Shown in pieces: positions 8,267 through 17,135 of a stretch of DNA of 64,000 nucleotides. The notes under the pieces were generated by a model, which ran no database searches, had not been told where the DNA came from, and saw only the letters and a program-made list of their open reading frames with translations. The translations under genes and the position numbers were made by a program. The stretch covers positions 1 through 64,000 of the forward strand of contig JAJDJS010000010.1 of NCBI GenBank assembly GCA_030267325.1. Direction: 5' to 3'. Every line of letters starts with the position of its first letter. Positions within the stretch are counted from its first letter, which is position 1. The stretch comes from Desulfosarcina sp. OttesenSCG-928-A07. Lineage in GTDB: Bacteria; Desulfobacterota; Desulfobacteria; Desulfobacterales; Desulfosarcinaceae.

Positions 8267-9168
8267 GACCCGCCCCTTTTCCCGTCCGCCGGGTTGGCAT
8301 AGCAGTACAGACAGTTATGGAGGCAGGGATGAAGCCGGTACGACCCCACATCCACGGATTTCGTGCACCCGCATCCTCTCCCCCGCCGCTGTCCGGTATC
8401 AGCCCGTTGGCTTACGGATCCGCCGTAGCGGTCCATGATCCGTTTTCCGGAAACACACGCGCCGGACCGGACCGTAGAAAAAAGGGGAAGCTGATTTGCA
8501 ACCGCATTTTCGCAGCACAGGGCCAAGTGGATGCCAAGGGGCATGAGGCGGCGTTCCAGATCCAGAACAAGGGTGATTTTGTCCGCTGCCGGAAGATCGA
8601 TGAAGGTCAGCTTTCCCCGGCTCCGCCGGATGATTTTGGGATACAGGTCCATAAAGCTGGCCACGCAGGTCCGAATGCCCGCGTCGGCAGCCGAACGGGC
8701 AATGCGGTCAAAATCTCCAAGATTATTTCGGATCTTGCCGGGTTCGCTAAAAAAATGGCAGATGGGATCAAATCGCCACGCCACGGTTTCCGGACCAAAC
8801 CGCCGACTTAACTCGCCAAACTGCTCCAGTCGCTGGTCAAGGGGCGGAACACCGGGTTCCAGGTCCGGCACCCCTGAATTGACGGTAAACTGAAAAAACA
8901 CATGATACCCCATGGCCTTCAGGGTTTCACCATGCCTTGCGTCCAGAAACGGCCCGAAATTTTTGGACCAGAACACGAGGGTATGCACCTCATCCGGTGT
9001 TACGGGGATTTGCCGAACCTTGCGGGTATAGGGATTCTCAACGGAAATCAACCTCCTGGAAATGGCCGCCATGAACCCTTCCATATAAAATGCGGGAATA
9101 TCCGTCCGCCTGGAAATTGACAGCACCTTTTTTTCCGCGTGTGCACCATACCGCGACGCGCTGCCCAT
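8263..9168 (-). CDS. DUF1848 family protein
   Basis: A 301-residue protein of the DUF1848 family, recognised from SISRRTDIPAFY near the N-terminus, VSVxNP-like SVENPYTRKV, FWSKN, YHVFFQFT and, at the C-terminus, the cysteine cluster GCGCTKSVDVG followed by CLHNCLYCYANP. The last motif resembles an iron-sulfur binding element of radical-SAM proteins, and the family is thought to bind such a cluster, but the activity is unknown. It is translationally coupled to dusB (4-bp overlap), which hints at a role in RNA modification; that is inference. Confidence 0.82.
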   Translation of the reverse strand: MGSASRYGAHAEKKVLSISRRTDIPAFYMEGFMAAISRRLISVENPYTRKVRQIPVTPDEVHTLVFWSKNFGPFLDARHGETLKAMGYHVFFQFTVNSGVPDLEPGVPPLDQRLEQFGELSRRFGPETVAWRFDPICHFFSEPGKIRNNLGDFDRIARSAADAGIRTCVASFMDLYPKIIRRSRGKLTFIDLPAADKITLVLDLERRLMPLGIHLALCCENAVANQLPLFSTVRSGACVSGKRIMDRYGGSVSQRADTGQRRGRGCGCTKSVDVGSYRLHPCLHNCLYCYANPADGKRGGS

Positions 9169-9169
9169 C

Positions 9170-9517
9170 TCAGGATTTTCGCTTGTCTTTCAGGGAAATC
9201 ACCCGTGCGCCGGAAGACTTGGGGGAAGGCGGCGGTGAGGGATCGGGGGCTTTGTCAGGCAGGGAAGATTCCGGGGACGATGCTTCCGGAGACACGACCC
9301 GCTCCAGCCGGATGCGGTTGCCGTTCATGGTAAATTCGTCTCCCATGATGTACCGGTCCCGCAGAATCCAGGTTACCACCTCAAGGGGCACCTGAAGCAT
9401 CAACAGCTTGACGTGATACCAGTCGGGTTTGCTATCCGGCAGAATATCTTCAATCCGGGCAAAACAAAGGGGGGTATCTTCAAAATGGATTAAAACAATA
9501 TCGTTTTCCGCGGCCAT
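9170..9517 (-). CDS. Conserved-looking hypothetical protein
   Basis: A 115-residue protein with a compact N-terminal region (NDIVLIHFEDTPLCFARIED, WYHVKLLMLQVPL, WILRDRYIMGDEFTMNG) and a low-complexity Pro/Ser-rich C-terminal tail. The start at 9517 is preferred over 9532 because GGAGG lies eight bases before it. It ends one base before the DUF1848 gene begins, so the three genes down to dusB form one operon. No family is recognised; the core looks like a small beta-rich domain. Confidence 0.7.
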   Translation of the reverse strand: MAAENDIVLIHFEDTPLCFARIEDILPDSKPDWYHVKLLMLQVPLEVVTWILRDRYIMGDEFTMNGNRIRLERVVSPEASSPESSLPDKAPDPSPPPSPKSSGARVISLKDKRKS

Positions 9518-9531
9518 GGGAAAATCCTCCA

Positions 9532-10452
9532 TTATAAACCACGAATCAATTGAACCGCCCGCTGGCAGATACGGAAAAGAAAATCAGCTAATGCCTCGTC
9601 ATAGTTCTTAACTTCGTGGGTGTAGATACGGCTCTCTTCCCATATAGGATGATGGCCCCCATCTTTGGGGCGGGCCAAACGCAATCCCCAGTAAGCAGAA
9701 TCTGTCATTCTACTGGCATGGTTGCTTCCGGCTGCCGTCAGAAGCAGACGCAGGTGTTCATCCTCCCCTGACAATCCAATGAACAGACAAAAATGTGTAC
9801 GAAGAATGGTCACCAATTGCTGCCGCCAGGGTGAATCAGACGCGCCTATTTCTTTTTCGAATTCTTCTTGGGCAAGAATAATGGAGGGCGTGCCTTTTTC
9901 ACGGAGGTCATGAGGCAAAAAACCATGCGGGTGGTATATGGTCACATCCACGTTTTCGGCATAATAGCGCGGGCTTTGGATACAGGATACCGTATAGCCG
10001 TAATAGGAAAGGTAGGTTTCAAGAACACTGTCAAAGTTGAAGCTGATGATATTGGCGATTCTGCCCCGAGAGGAGTTCATGATCAAAGCGCCCATGGCGG
10101 CGATCTTCTCTTCCCTGTACAAGCTCTTGAAATCCATATTAACACCCCGATAAAGAGCTTCCCGCACAGCATTGAGAAAGGCGCCCACGTCATCCTGATA
10201 ATAGCGCTTCTTTATGTCCTGAGCCACAACAGCAGCGCTCTTTCCACTCCTATAGTCGGAAAACGGCGGCGATCCATCTGTCGCTTTTGAGTCGTATAAT
10301 TGGTTCAATAATTTTTGCCAACTGGGCAGGTTCTGCAAGGAAGCACCAGCGCCCAGCACCAGCCCCACATGACCCTTGGTCAGGTGTGTGGCCACATATT
10401 CAATGAGCCACGATTCCTCCCGCCAGTTGCTCTCAAGCTTTTCTCCCATCAT
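9532..10452 (-). CDS. SIR2-like domain protein, putative NAD-dependent defence effector
   Basis: A 306-residue protein with a SIR2-like Rossmann domain over most of its length. VGLVLGAGASLQNLPSW (residues 29-45) is the nucleotide-binding start, SFNFDSVLE (137-145) provides the catalytic Asn/Asp pair, IYHPHGFL (172-179) the catalytic His, and CLFIGLSGEDEHLR (222-235) the C-terminal motif. In known antiphage systems such domains degrade NAD+ on infection; deacetylase activity is less likely as no Zn-binding cysteines are visible. Its ATG overlaps the stop of the upstream metallopeptidase-like gene (ATGA), so the two are translationally coupled. Defence function is inferred from family and pairing. 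Confidence 0.8.
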   Translation of the reverse strand: MMGEKLESNWREESWLIEYVATHLTKGHVGLVLGAGASLQNLPSWQKLLNQLYDSKATDGSPPFSDYRSGKSAAVVAQDIKKRYYQDDVGAFLNAVREALYRGVNMDFKSLYREEKIAAMGALIMNSSRGRIANIISFNFDSVLETYLSYYGYTVSCIQSPRYYAENVDVTIYHPHGFLPHDLREKGTPSIILAQEEFEKEIGASDSPWRQQLVTILRTHFCLFIGLSGEDEHLRLLLTAAGSNHASRMTDSAYWGLRLARPKDGGHHPIWEESRIYTHEVKNYDEALADFLFRICQRAVQLIRGL

Positions 10453-12467
10453 CGCGCTATCTCAGGCCTGTTATACGCAAGGGAATTCAACATGCAGAGG
10501 GATTGAGTACCTGATGGGTCCAGGTTTCTGGTCTTTTCAAGCAGATATTTCAGGGGATTATCCAAATGATCGGGTATCAGTATCCCACCAGCGCCGGAAA
10601 AATTCTTGTGGTTCTGTATATGCAGTTGTGCTGCCGCTTCCTCGGAATACAGAATTGTAGACATGAACTGTGCAAGATTAATGAATGCAAGCAGGAGGGG
10701 CTTGAGTTTTTCTCGTCTTTTTTCAAGATGATCATGAATTTCTTCAAAAATATTGACGGCGTTGGAGGGGATCCTGGCCAAGGTGGCCTGCAGCTCTTTT
10801 GTTATTTCCAAAAAACGGGCAATGGTTGCGTCAGCTCGATTTGTCTCCAGGTGGAGTTGGTTGACTGACAAAGCCGCCAAGGTCCGTACAATATAGTCGT
10901 CATAACGGCGGCGCAAATCCGGCAGCACGTTCCAGGACAACCAAATTCCTTTTACATACGTCTTTTCATCTTTTTTGTAAAAATAGATAAAGTCAAAAAG
11001 ATGGACCGCAACTTCCCGAAATTCAGGCAATAATCGTCCATAGATGTCCCGTAAATGTTCGGCATCCGTAATGGTCAATTTCTTGGAGGACTGGGCCGCA
11101 TGATGCTGCGCAACAATGGAGATGAAGAAATAACGGATTGAGTCCAGAAAGGATTTCGGCCGGTTACCTTCATCGTAATTGTAACTCCAGTCGTACAGTT
11201 TTTGAAAAATCCCGTCCTCACTGGAATCAATGATCTCGCCAAGAACTGTTTCCACAAATACATGGGAGAGTTCATGGGTTATGTTGAAAAGAGACCAAGG
11301 CAAGGCATCACACGCGTTTACCGAAGATAACGGGGCGCTTAACGTACACCTCGACGCCTGCCGAAAGCCGTCCCGCCGGCTGAAATATACCAACATGGGA
11401 TACCGGTCGTTCTCGTATTCCTGTTGGATTTCTTCACTGTGGCAACCCAAATATGCATCATGCCATACCTTTTTGTCTGCAAACGGTGTCTTGTGCAGTT
11501 CCACCGGGGGCCTGCGGGAAAATTCAAACACGCGCAACGCAAAATTGAATCGGCCTAAGGCGTCTTCCACAAAAGAAGATATTCGCTGCAAGGCAAGGGT
11601 CGCTGTGCCTATTCCCAACAAGGAGTGAATCCAGAAGTGACATTCTGTTAAAACGATTGGCGATACTCCGGAAAAACACTGGCTTGACAACCTCGCCACG
11701 GCCGCAGTGACGTCTTTCAGGTGACTTTCAAAAATATTTCTTGCCTGGAACTCTCCCTTTTGCATCTCTTCCATGGATTCTTTGGCGTCATCAAGCAATT
11801 GAGCATTAAAGAGGCGCAGCTCTGAGCCCAGGGGCGGCAAAAATAATTCGCAACGCGCAATGGCGGACGCCATGAGTGGAGCGTAGTCGTGCAAAAGTTC
11901 ACGGGTTGACGCAGGAAAGTCCAAGGCGCATATCGCCTGGAGCGTTTCACGCCAGTCAGTGTGGATACGGGTGGAAGCATGATCGGGAGGAACAACGAAC
12001 GCCCTGTGTTGGCAAAGAACATTTTTTTCTATTTCCCAGACCTCATGGGGCTGTTTCTTCTCCTTCAGAAAGCGTTCAAGCTCTTGTGCATGGCTGTCAT
12101 TACGGATCACCACCAGCAGGTTGTAATACCCATAGGTAAGAAAAAAAGTTGCTGGAAAGGGTGGAAAACCAGAAGATAAAAACACCGCCGGAGTAACCGC
12201 GCCCAAAAAAAACACCGCACTCCAGTCCAAAAAAAAGTCCTCACAGGAGCACGGATTTGGTGGTTCACTTGTTCTGGAAAGGGGAATAACGGGGGAAACT
12301 CTGCTAAGTGGCGTCCATCCCGCCAGAATACCGGACAAATCTTGGCATAACTGGACGATGGGGCTTGTTTGGTATAGATCGCGATTCAGGCTCAGATAGT
12401 ATACATCAGACGCAATGCCGCAACGGGTTTCCGTGGAGCAAGAATATCTTGTGCTACCCGTTTCCAA
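10449..12467 (-). CDS. Large protein with HExxH metallopeptidase motif, partner of SIR2 gene
   Basis: An open frame of 672 codons. The central region contains FNITHELSHVFVETVL with the zinc-protease signature HELSH at residues 398-402 and several downstream acidic residues (GEIIDSSEDG) that could supply the third ligand, as in gluzincin-like peptidases. Residues ~560-640 look helical or coiled (LEITKELQATLARI, IHDHLEKRREKLKP). No in-frame ATG lies near the N-terminus: the frame begins at a TTG without a Shine-Dalgarno site, and the first internal Met is near residue 199. Coherent protein sequence continues upstream in other frames, so the true gene probably begins at about 12776 and is interrupted by frameshifts. 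I do not recognise the family; a protease that senses or activates the SIR2 partner is inference. Confidence 0.7.
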   Translation of the reverse strand: METGSTRYSCSTETRCGIASDVYYLSLNRDLYQTSPIVQLCQDLSGILAGWTPLSRVSPVIPLSRTSEPPNPCSCEDFFLDWSAVFFLGAVTPAVFLSSGFPPFPATFFLTYGYYNLLVVIRNDSHAQELERFLKEKKQPHEVWEIEKNVLCQHRAFVVPPDHASTRIHTDWRETLQAICALDFPASTRELLHDYAPLMASAIARCELFLPPLGSELRLFNAQLLDDAKESMEEMQKGEFQARNIFESHLKDVTAAVARLSSQCFSGVSPIVLTECHFWIHSLLGIGTATLALQRISSFVEDALGRFNFALRVFEFSRRPPVELHKTPFADKKVWHDAYLGCHSEEIQQEYENDRYPMLVYFSRRDGFRQASRCTLSAPLSSVNACDALPWSLFNITHELSHVFVETVLGEIIDSSEDGIFQKLYDWSYNYDEGNRPKSFLDSIRYFFISIVAQHHAAQSSKKLTITDAEHLRDIYGRLLPEFREVAVHLFDFIYFYKKDEKTYVKGIWLSWNVLPDLRRRYDDYIVRTLAALSVNQLHLETNRADATIARFLEITKELQATLARIPSNAVNIFEEIHDHLEKRREKLKPLLLAFINLAQFMSTILYSEEAAAQLHIQNHKNFSGAGGILIPDHLDNPLKYLLEKTRNLDPSGTQSLCMLNSLAYNRPEIAR

Positions 12468-12776
12468 ATACGTCTCACTTTCTGATTTTAATGGACACAG
12501 TGGGGTGTTGGAACAAATACCCGAGGAGTGCCAAGACGCTCTTGTCTCGGGTGGTCACCGTCCCCAAAAAGTATAAATTGGCGATGTACCCCCATCAGGG
12601 TTAACGCATTCTACGGCGCGTGACTCAGGACCTGCTTCTTCAAGTTGCGGGTGTTTGCCAAGGAGGTGCAAGGGGGTTGCCAAATAACTGGCATCATCAG
12701 TCTGCCCCATTGAAAGCCGCAATCCACTATGGGCATCCTGCTTTCTCAGTTTGCGGACACTTCGTTTTGTAACCAT
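12468..12776 (-). pseudogene. Probable N-terminal part of the HExxH gene, displaced by two frameshifts
   Basis: A reading frame begins at ATG 12776 (GGAGG just upstream; also a GTG at 12797) and encodes MVTKRSVRKLRKQDAHSG and onward to ECVNPDGG before stopping near 12555. If one G is added to the G5 run in GATGGGGGTAC (about 12593-12597), the frame continues YIANLYFLGTVTTRDKS then LALLGYLFQHPTVSIK; if one A is removed from the A4 run of TTAAAATC (about 12485-12488), it joins SESETYLETGSTRYSC in the 672-codon frame. The joined sequence is protein-like throughout. Both shifts are at homopolymers, so sequencing error and genuine inactivation are both possible. Confidence 0.5.
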
Positions 12777-12968
12777 CATTCCTCCATATTGTGCCACATG
12801 CGCTATCTGAAGACGAACAGATCATAGTCTCTTAAAGAGGGCATTTTAGCATCAATTTTATAGAGACTTCAAGGGTTTTTCCCTCCTGGCCAGTGCTTCT
12901 CCCCGCCATCGGTCCTCAGCGATGTCTGCATGGCGATCGGTCGCTCAAACACTTTCCTGGGATGATGG

Positions 12969-12980
12969 CCCCCCCCCCCC
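12969..12980. repeat. Homopolymer tract of 12 C
   Basis: Twelve consecutive C (G on the coding strand of the downstream operon). Tracts of this length are prone to slipped-strand length change. It is upstream of the HExxH/SIR2 operon and downstream of the pheT terminator, so it lies where it could affect promoter spacing. The effect is speculative. Confidence 0.8.
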
Positions 12981-13067
12981 GCTTCTTGCGTTCCCGTTGA
13001 TTACCTCACTTCGCATCTGGTGCTTTTTGCCGCATGACGCTCGTTTTATCAGGGGATGACGATTGCG

Positions 13068-13086
13068 AAAAAACGGCTGGCAGCCG
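13068..13086 (-). terminator. Intrinsic terminator after pheT
   Basis: On the minus strand CGGCT GCC AGCCG forms a 5-bp GC-rich stem directly followed by T6, 18 bp after the pheT stop codon. Position and form fit the end of the infC-rpmI-rplT-pheS-pheT transcript. Confidence 0.6.
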
Positions 13087-13103
13087 GAAAAAGCCCTGCC
13101 ACT

Positions 13104-15521
13104 TTACATCGGCAGGTCAGCATCAAAAACCGCAATCAGGCGATGGGTCAGATCCCGGTGAAGGGCATTGATGGCCTCGTCTTCCAGGGTGCGTTCCGAT
13201 GACCGGTACACCACCCGCAAAGACACACTTTTTTTCCCGTCTGGAATGGGGTCTCCGGAAAACACGTCAAAAAGTGAAACCTGCTCCACCAGCGGTTCAT
13301 CAAAGGCCAGCAATTTTTCAATCAACCGGTTCGATTCAATGTCCTGATCCACAATCACCGTGATGTCCCGATCTGTTGCGGGAAATCTGGGAATGGGCGC
13401 CATTTGCGGCGTACCGGCCATGGCAGCGGCCAGTGCCTCTCCTTCAAATTCAAAAATAAAGACCGGCTGTCGGATCTGATAAGAATGGAGCACACCTGCA
13501 TCCACTTCTCCCACCTGACCGATAACCTTGCCGTCAGCGGCAAAAACGCTGGCCGTATACCCCGTCCGGGTGTATTGGCACGCGTCATCGGAACAGGCGG
13601 TAAAGGTTGCCGCAGTAATGCCCAGCCCCTTGAGCAATCCTTCGGCAACACCCTTGATATCGTAAAAATCACAGGCCCGCTCACGGGTATGCCAGACCGG
13701 ATCCGTCACCGGTCCGGTCCAGGCAGCAATGACCATTTCCCTTTCAACAGGGAGGAGGGCGCCGGGCTGGGGGAAAAACACTTTTCCGATCTCAAAAAGC
13801 CGGATTCGGCTCTGCTGACGGGAAACATTGCGCTGAACGGTTTCCAGCATCCCCGGCACCAGACTGGTGCGCATCACCGCCTGATCCTCGGAAATCGGGT
13901 TGAGGAGCGTTACATGGGATCGCCTGGGATCATCGGCATTCAGCCGGATCCGGTCGCCGGATTCCGGACTGATGAAGCTGTAATTGATGGCTTCGGAAAA
14001 TCCGAACCCCACCAGAATTTCCCGGATGCGCTGGCGAACGGCCATAAGGGGTGAGTCTTTGGGGCCAGTGGCCGGCGGCGCCGGATAGGTGGTGGGAATA
14101 TGATGATATCCCCAGAGCCGGGCCACCTCTTCCATGAGATCCTGGGGGAGGGTCACATCCACCCGAAAGGATGGAATCGCCACCACCAGGTGCTGATCAT
14201 CCCGGGACGTGACTGAAAATTCAACCCGTTCCAGAAAATCGGCCATTTTTTCGCTGTCAAGGTCGGTTCCCAAAAGCGTATTGGTGGCAGCCACATTCAG
14301 GTGAATAGGCGGCTGGGGTGCGGGGCGGAAATCCGCATCCATGATGTCCCCCAGGGGTGCGCCGTTTCCCAGTTCCACCATCAGGGCGGTGGCCCGGTTG
14401 AGGGCAAAAAGGGTTCCGCCCGGATCGACGCCCCGCTCGTACCGATAGGCTGCATCAGTGCTGAGGCCCAGGGTTTTGGCGGTTTTTCGGATGCTAATGG
14501 GATTAAAACAGGCGCTTTCAATGAGAACGCGCGTCGTGGTGTCCTTAATTTCGGAGTCCAGCCCGCCCATGACACCGCCGATGGCCACGGGTTTTTCGCC
14601 GTCACAGATCATCAGCATCTGGTCTGTGAGTGTACGTTGTTTTTTGTCCAGGGTCACAAAACCTTCGCCCTGGGCTGCGGTTTTCACCACAATCCGGTGG
14701 CCGGCCAGAAAATCAAAATCAAAGGCATGGAGCGGCTGACCGGTTTCCAGCATGACAAAATTGGTGATATCCACAATATTGTTGATGGGCCGGACGCCCA
14801 CGGACCGGAGCCGGTCCTGGAGCCAGAAGGGAGACGGCGCCACGGTGAGGGGACCCACCACACGGGCCGAATACCGGGGGCAATGGTCCGGTGCTTCAAT
14901 GGTGATGGTGGTGGAAGGGGGAAGGGGGCCCGCTGCCGCAAGAACCGAAACCGCCGGTTTTGTTATGTTGATATTCTGAATGGCCGCAATTTCACGGGCC
15001 ACGCCTATCATGCTGAGGCAGTCCGGCCGGTTGGGGGTCAGACCGATTTCAAGCACCACATCATCCAGCCCAAGGGCTTCTTTAAGGGGTGTTCCGGGTA
15101 AAAACGACCCATCCAGCACCATGAGGCCGGAGCGGTCCAGACCCAGTTCCAGTTCGGTTTCACTGCACAGCATACCGCAGGATGCTTCTCCCCGGATTCG
15201 GGTTTTTTCCAGCAACACGCCGCCGGGAAGCCGGGTTCCCACTTTGGCCAAAGGCGCCTTCATCCCCACGGCAACATTGGGCGCGCCGCACACAATGGAA
15301 AGAATCTCGCCGCCCGCATCCACTTTGCAGCACCTGAGCCGGTCTGCATTGGGGTGGGGAGAAACCGACAGGACCTCTCCCACCACCACGGTATCCAGGT
15401 ATGCGTAGCGATCTTCAATGGCATCGACTTCCAGCCCGGCCATGGTGAGTGCCTCGGCCAGATCAGGAATCGTCATGTTGATGGGGACATAGTGTTTCAG
15501 CCAGTTGATGCTTACTTTCAT
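13104..15521 (-). CDS. pheT: Phenylalanyl-tRNA synthetase beta subunit
   Basis: An 805-residue beta subunit of the alpha2-beta2 enzyme that charges tRNA-Phe. It begins MKVSINWLKHYV and shows the N-terminal tRNA-binding EMAP-like domain (VVVGEVLSVSPHPNADRL, SIVCGAPNV), the B3/B4 editing domain (ATALMVELGNGAP region upstream; RYSARVVGPL), the B5 and core regions, and the C-terminal anticodon-binding ferredoxin-like domain (FPATDRDITVIVDQDI, LRVVYRSSERTLEDEAIN). ATG 15521 is used; the frame extends three codons to a TTG that lacks support. It lies 18 bp after pheS in the usual cluster. Confidence 0.96.
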   Translation of the reverse strand: MKVSINWLKHYVPINMTIPDLAEALTMAGLEVDAIEDRYAYLDTVVVGEVLSVSPHPNADRLRCCKVDAGGEILSIVCGAPNVAVGMKAPLAKVGTRLPGGVLLEKTRIRGEASCGMLCSETELELGLDRSGLMVLDGSFLPGTPLKEALGLDDVVLEIGLTPNRPDCLSMIGVAREIAAIQNINITKPAVSVLAAAGPLPPSTTITIEAPDHCPRYSARVVGPLTVAPSPFWLQDRLRSVGVRPINNIVDITNFVMLETGQPLHAFDFDFLAGHRIVVKTAAQGEGFVTLDKKQRTLTDQMLMICDGEKPVAIGGVMGGLDSEIKDTTTRVLIESACFNPISIRKTAKTLGLSTDAAYRYERGVDPGGTLFALNRATALMVELGNGAPLGDIMDADFRPAPQPPIHLNVAATNTLLGTDLDSEKMADFLERVEFSVTSRDDQHLVVAIPSFRVDVTLPQDLMEEVARLWGYHHIPTTYPAPPATGPKDSPLMAVRQRIREILVGFGFSEAINYSFISPESGDRIRLNADDPRRSHVTLLNPISEDQAVMRTSLVPGMLETVQRNVSRQQSRIRLFEIGKVFFPQPGALLPVEREMVIAAWTGPVTDPVWHTRERACDFYDIKGVAEGLLKGLGITAATFTACSDDACQYTRTGYTASVFAADGKVIGQVGEVDAGVLHSYQIRQPVFIFEFEGEALAAAMAGTPQMAPIPRFPATDRDITVIVDQDIESNRLIEKLLAFDEPLVEQVSLFDVFSGDPIPDGKKSVSLRVVYRSSERTLEDEAINALHRDLTHRLIAVFDADLPM

Positions 15522-15539
15522 GAGGCCCAAACCATTTTC

Positions 15540-16559
15540 TTAAAATTGGCGCAAGAACCGGCAGTCATTGTCAAAATACCGCCGGATATCATCAATCCCG
15601 TATTTGAGCATGGCAATCCGCTCAATGCCCATGCCAAAGGCAAACCCGGTGTAGCGCAAAGGATCGTATCCGACATTTTCAAATACTGCCGGATGGACCA
15701 TGCCGGCACCCAGAACTTCCAGCCAGCCGGTGTGGGAACACACCCTGCAGCCTTTTCCCCGGCACATCACGCACCGGATGTCCACCTCCGCGCTAGGCTC
15801 GGTAAAGGGGAAGAAACTCGGCCGAAAACGCAAGGTGGTCTGATCATCAAACATCTGGTGGACAAATCCCGTCAGAATGCCTTTAAGGTCCGCAAAGGAA
15901 ATCCCCTCATCCACCAGAAGTCCTTCCACCTGATGAAACATGGGGGTGTGGGTAAGGTCCGAATCACAGCGGTAAACTTTTCCCGGCGCGATGATGCGAA
16001 CCGGCGGCGCCTGTTTTTCCATAACCCGGGGCTGGGTGGGCGAAGTATGGGTCCGCAGCACCACGCTGTCCGACACATAAAAGGTGTCGTGCATGGCCCT
16101 GGCCGGATGATTTTCGGGGATATTGAGGGCCTCAAAATTGTAGTAATCAGACTCCACTTCAGGGCCTTCGACCACGGCAAACCCCATTTTCCCCAGAATT
16201 TCGCAAATCGTGTTCATCACTTGGGTAATGGGATGAAACGAGCCGATCTCCGGTGTCCGTCCAGGAAGGGACACATCAATCCGGTCAACGCCCCTGTCCT
16301 GGGCCAGCCGTTCCATGGCAGCTGTAATGGCGGAGGAAATAAGCCCCTTGACCTCATTGGCCCGTTGTCCGGCAAAGCGCCGCTCATCTGGGGGAAGCTG
16401 GGAAATATTTCTCAAAAAAAGCGTGACATATCCCTTCCGGCCCAGATACTGGACGGAAATCTGATTCACGGCCTCTTCATTCGCTGCCGTCGAAAGCGCT
16501 GTCACAGCCTTTTGGTATATCTCTTCAATGGTATTTTTCACACGTGTACCCTGAAGCAT
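15540..16559 (-). CDS. pheS: Phenylalanyl-tRNA synthetase alpha subunit
   Basis: The 339-residue catalytic subunit of PheRS. The N-terminal coiled coil (NTIEEIYQKAVTALSTAANE) is followed by the class II aminoacyl-tRNA synthetase core: motif 1 around HPITQVMNTICEIL and FAVVEGPEVESDYYNFEAL, motif 2 at KVYRCDSDLTHTPMFHQVEG, and motif 3 at GFAFGMGIERIAMLKYGI. TLRFRPSFFPFTEPSAEVD is the characteristic PheS signature. ATG 16559 and GTG 16541 are both possible starts. It lies 129 bp after rplT and just before pheT. Confidence 0.96.
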   Translation of the reverse strand: MLQGTRVKNTIEEIYQKAVTALSTAANEEAVNQISVQYLGRKGYVTLFLRNISQLPPDERRFAGQRANEVKGLISSAITAAMERLAQDRGVDRIDVSLPGRTPEIGSFHPITQVMNTICEILGKMGFAVVEGPEVESDYYNFEALNIPENHPARAMHDTFYVSDSVVLRTHTSPTQPRVMEKQAPPVRIIAPGKVYRCDSDLTHTPMFHQVEGLLVDEGISFADLKGILTGFVHQMFDDQTTLRFRPSFFPFTEPSAEVDIRCVMCRGKGCRVCSHTGWLEVLGAGMVHPAVFENVGYDPLRYTGFAFGMGIERIAMLKYGIDDIRRYFDNDCRFLRQF

Positions 16560-16688
16560 TCTGAAGGGTTTACCTCTTTCCGCCCCGACCCACGGGTGAC
16601 GGAACAGAAAGAGATGGGTTTACATCTTCTGGGAAAACAGCGGGCCACCGTATCAAGCGGCGGCAGTGTCGTGACAGGATGACGCTGT

Positions 16689-17039
16689 TCAGGCCTGCTG
16701 GGCCGCAAGGGCGGCAATCCGAGAAAAACCCGCGGGATCGGAAATGGCCAGTTCAGCCAACACTTTCCGGTCCAGAACCACATCGGCTTTTTTGAGGCCG
16801 GCGATAAATCGGCTATAGGAAAGGTCGTTCATCCGGGCCGCTGCATTGATCCGGGCAACCCACAGCCGGCGAAACTGGCGTTTGCGCTGCTTGCGATCCC
16901 GAAACGCATAGTGAAGCGCCCGATCCACCGTATCTGCCGCGGTTCGGAAAAGTTTGCTGTGCCCGCCGCGAAAGCCTCTGGCCAGCTTGAGTACTTTCTG
17001 CCGCCGTCTTCTTGCTTTAAATCCTCTTTTGATCCGCAT
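16689..17039 (-). CDS. rplT: 50S ribosomal protein L20
   Basis: A 116-residue basic protein beginning [20 protein letters not shown] and containing [20 protein letters not shown] and [20 protein letters not shown], typical of bacterial L20, an early assembly protein that binds 23S rRNA and, in several bacteria, represses its own operon. The ATG at 17039 is preceded by AAGGAG; the frame extends further upstream but those codons are not L20-like. It follows rpmI by 96 bp. Confidence 0.97.
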   Translation of the reverse strand: MRIKRGFKARRRRQKVLKLARGFRGGHSKLFRTAADTVDRALHYAFRDRKQRKRQFRRLWVARINAAARMNDLSYSRFIAGLKKADVVLDRKVLAELAISDPAGFSRIAALAAQQA

Positions 17040-17135
17040 GATCTGTCTCCTTAAAGAATGCGGGCCACCCCATGGGCAAACCGCATTTGGGTTCATCAAT
17101 GAAAGGGTGACGCGCTGTGTCCACGACGCCTGCGA

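Larger units (their letters stand above)
12798..13103. other. Intergenic region with a 12-base C tract
   Basis: About 306 bp between the HExxH gene and pheT, both on the minus strand. No gene is seen. It contains the pheST terminator (separate entry), a run of twelve C at 12969-12980, and the presumed promoter region of the HExxH/SIR2 operon. The C tract is about 190 bp upstream of the likely start at 12776. Confidence 0.6.

Noticed and set aside
15354-16682. Plus-strand open frame of 442 codons
   Set aside because: Antisense to pheS and the start of pheT.
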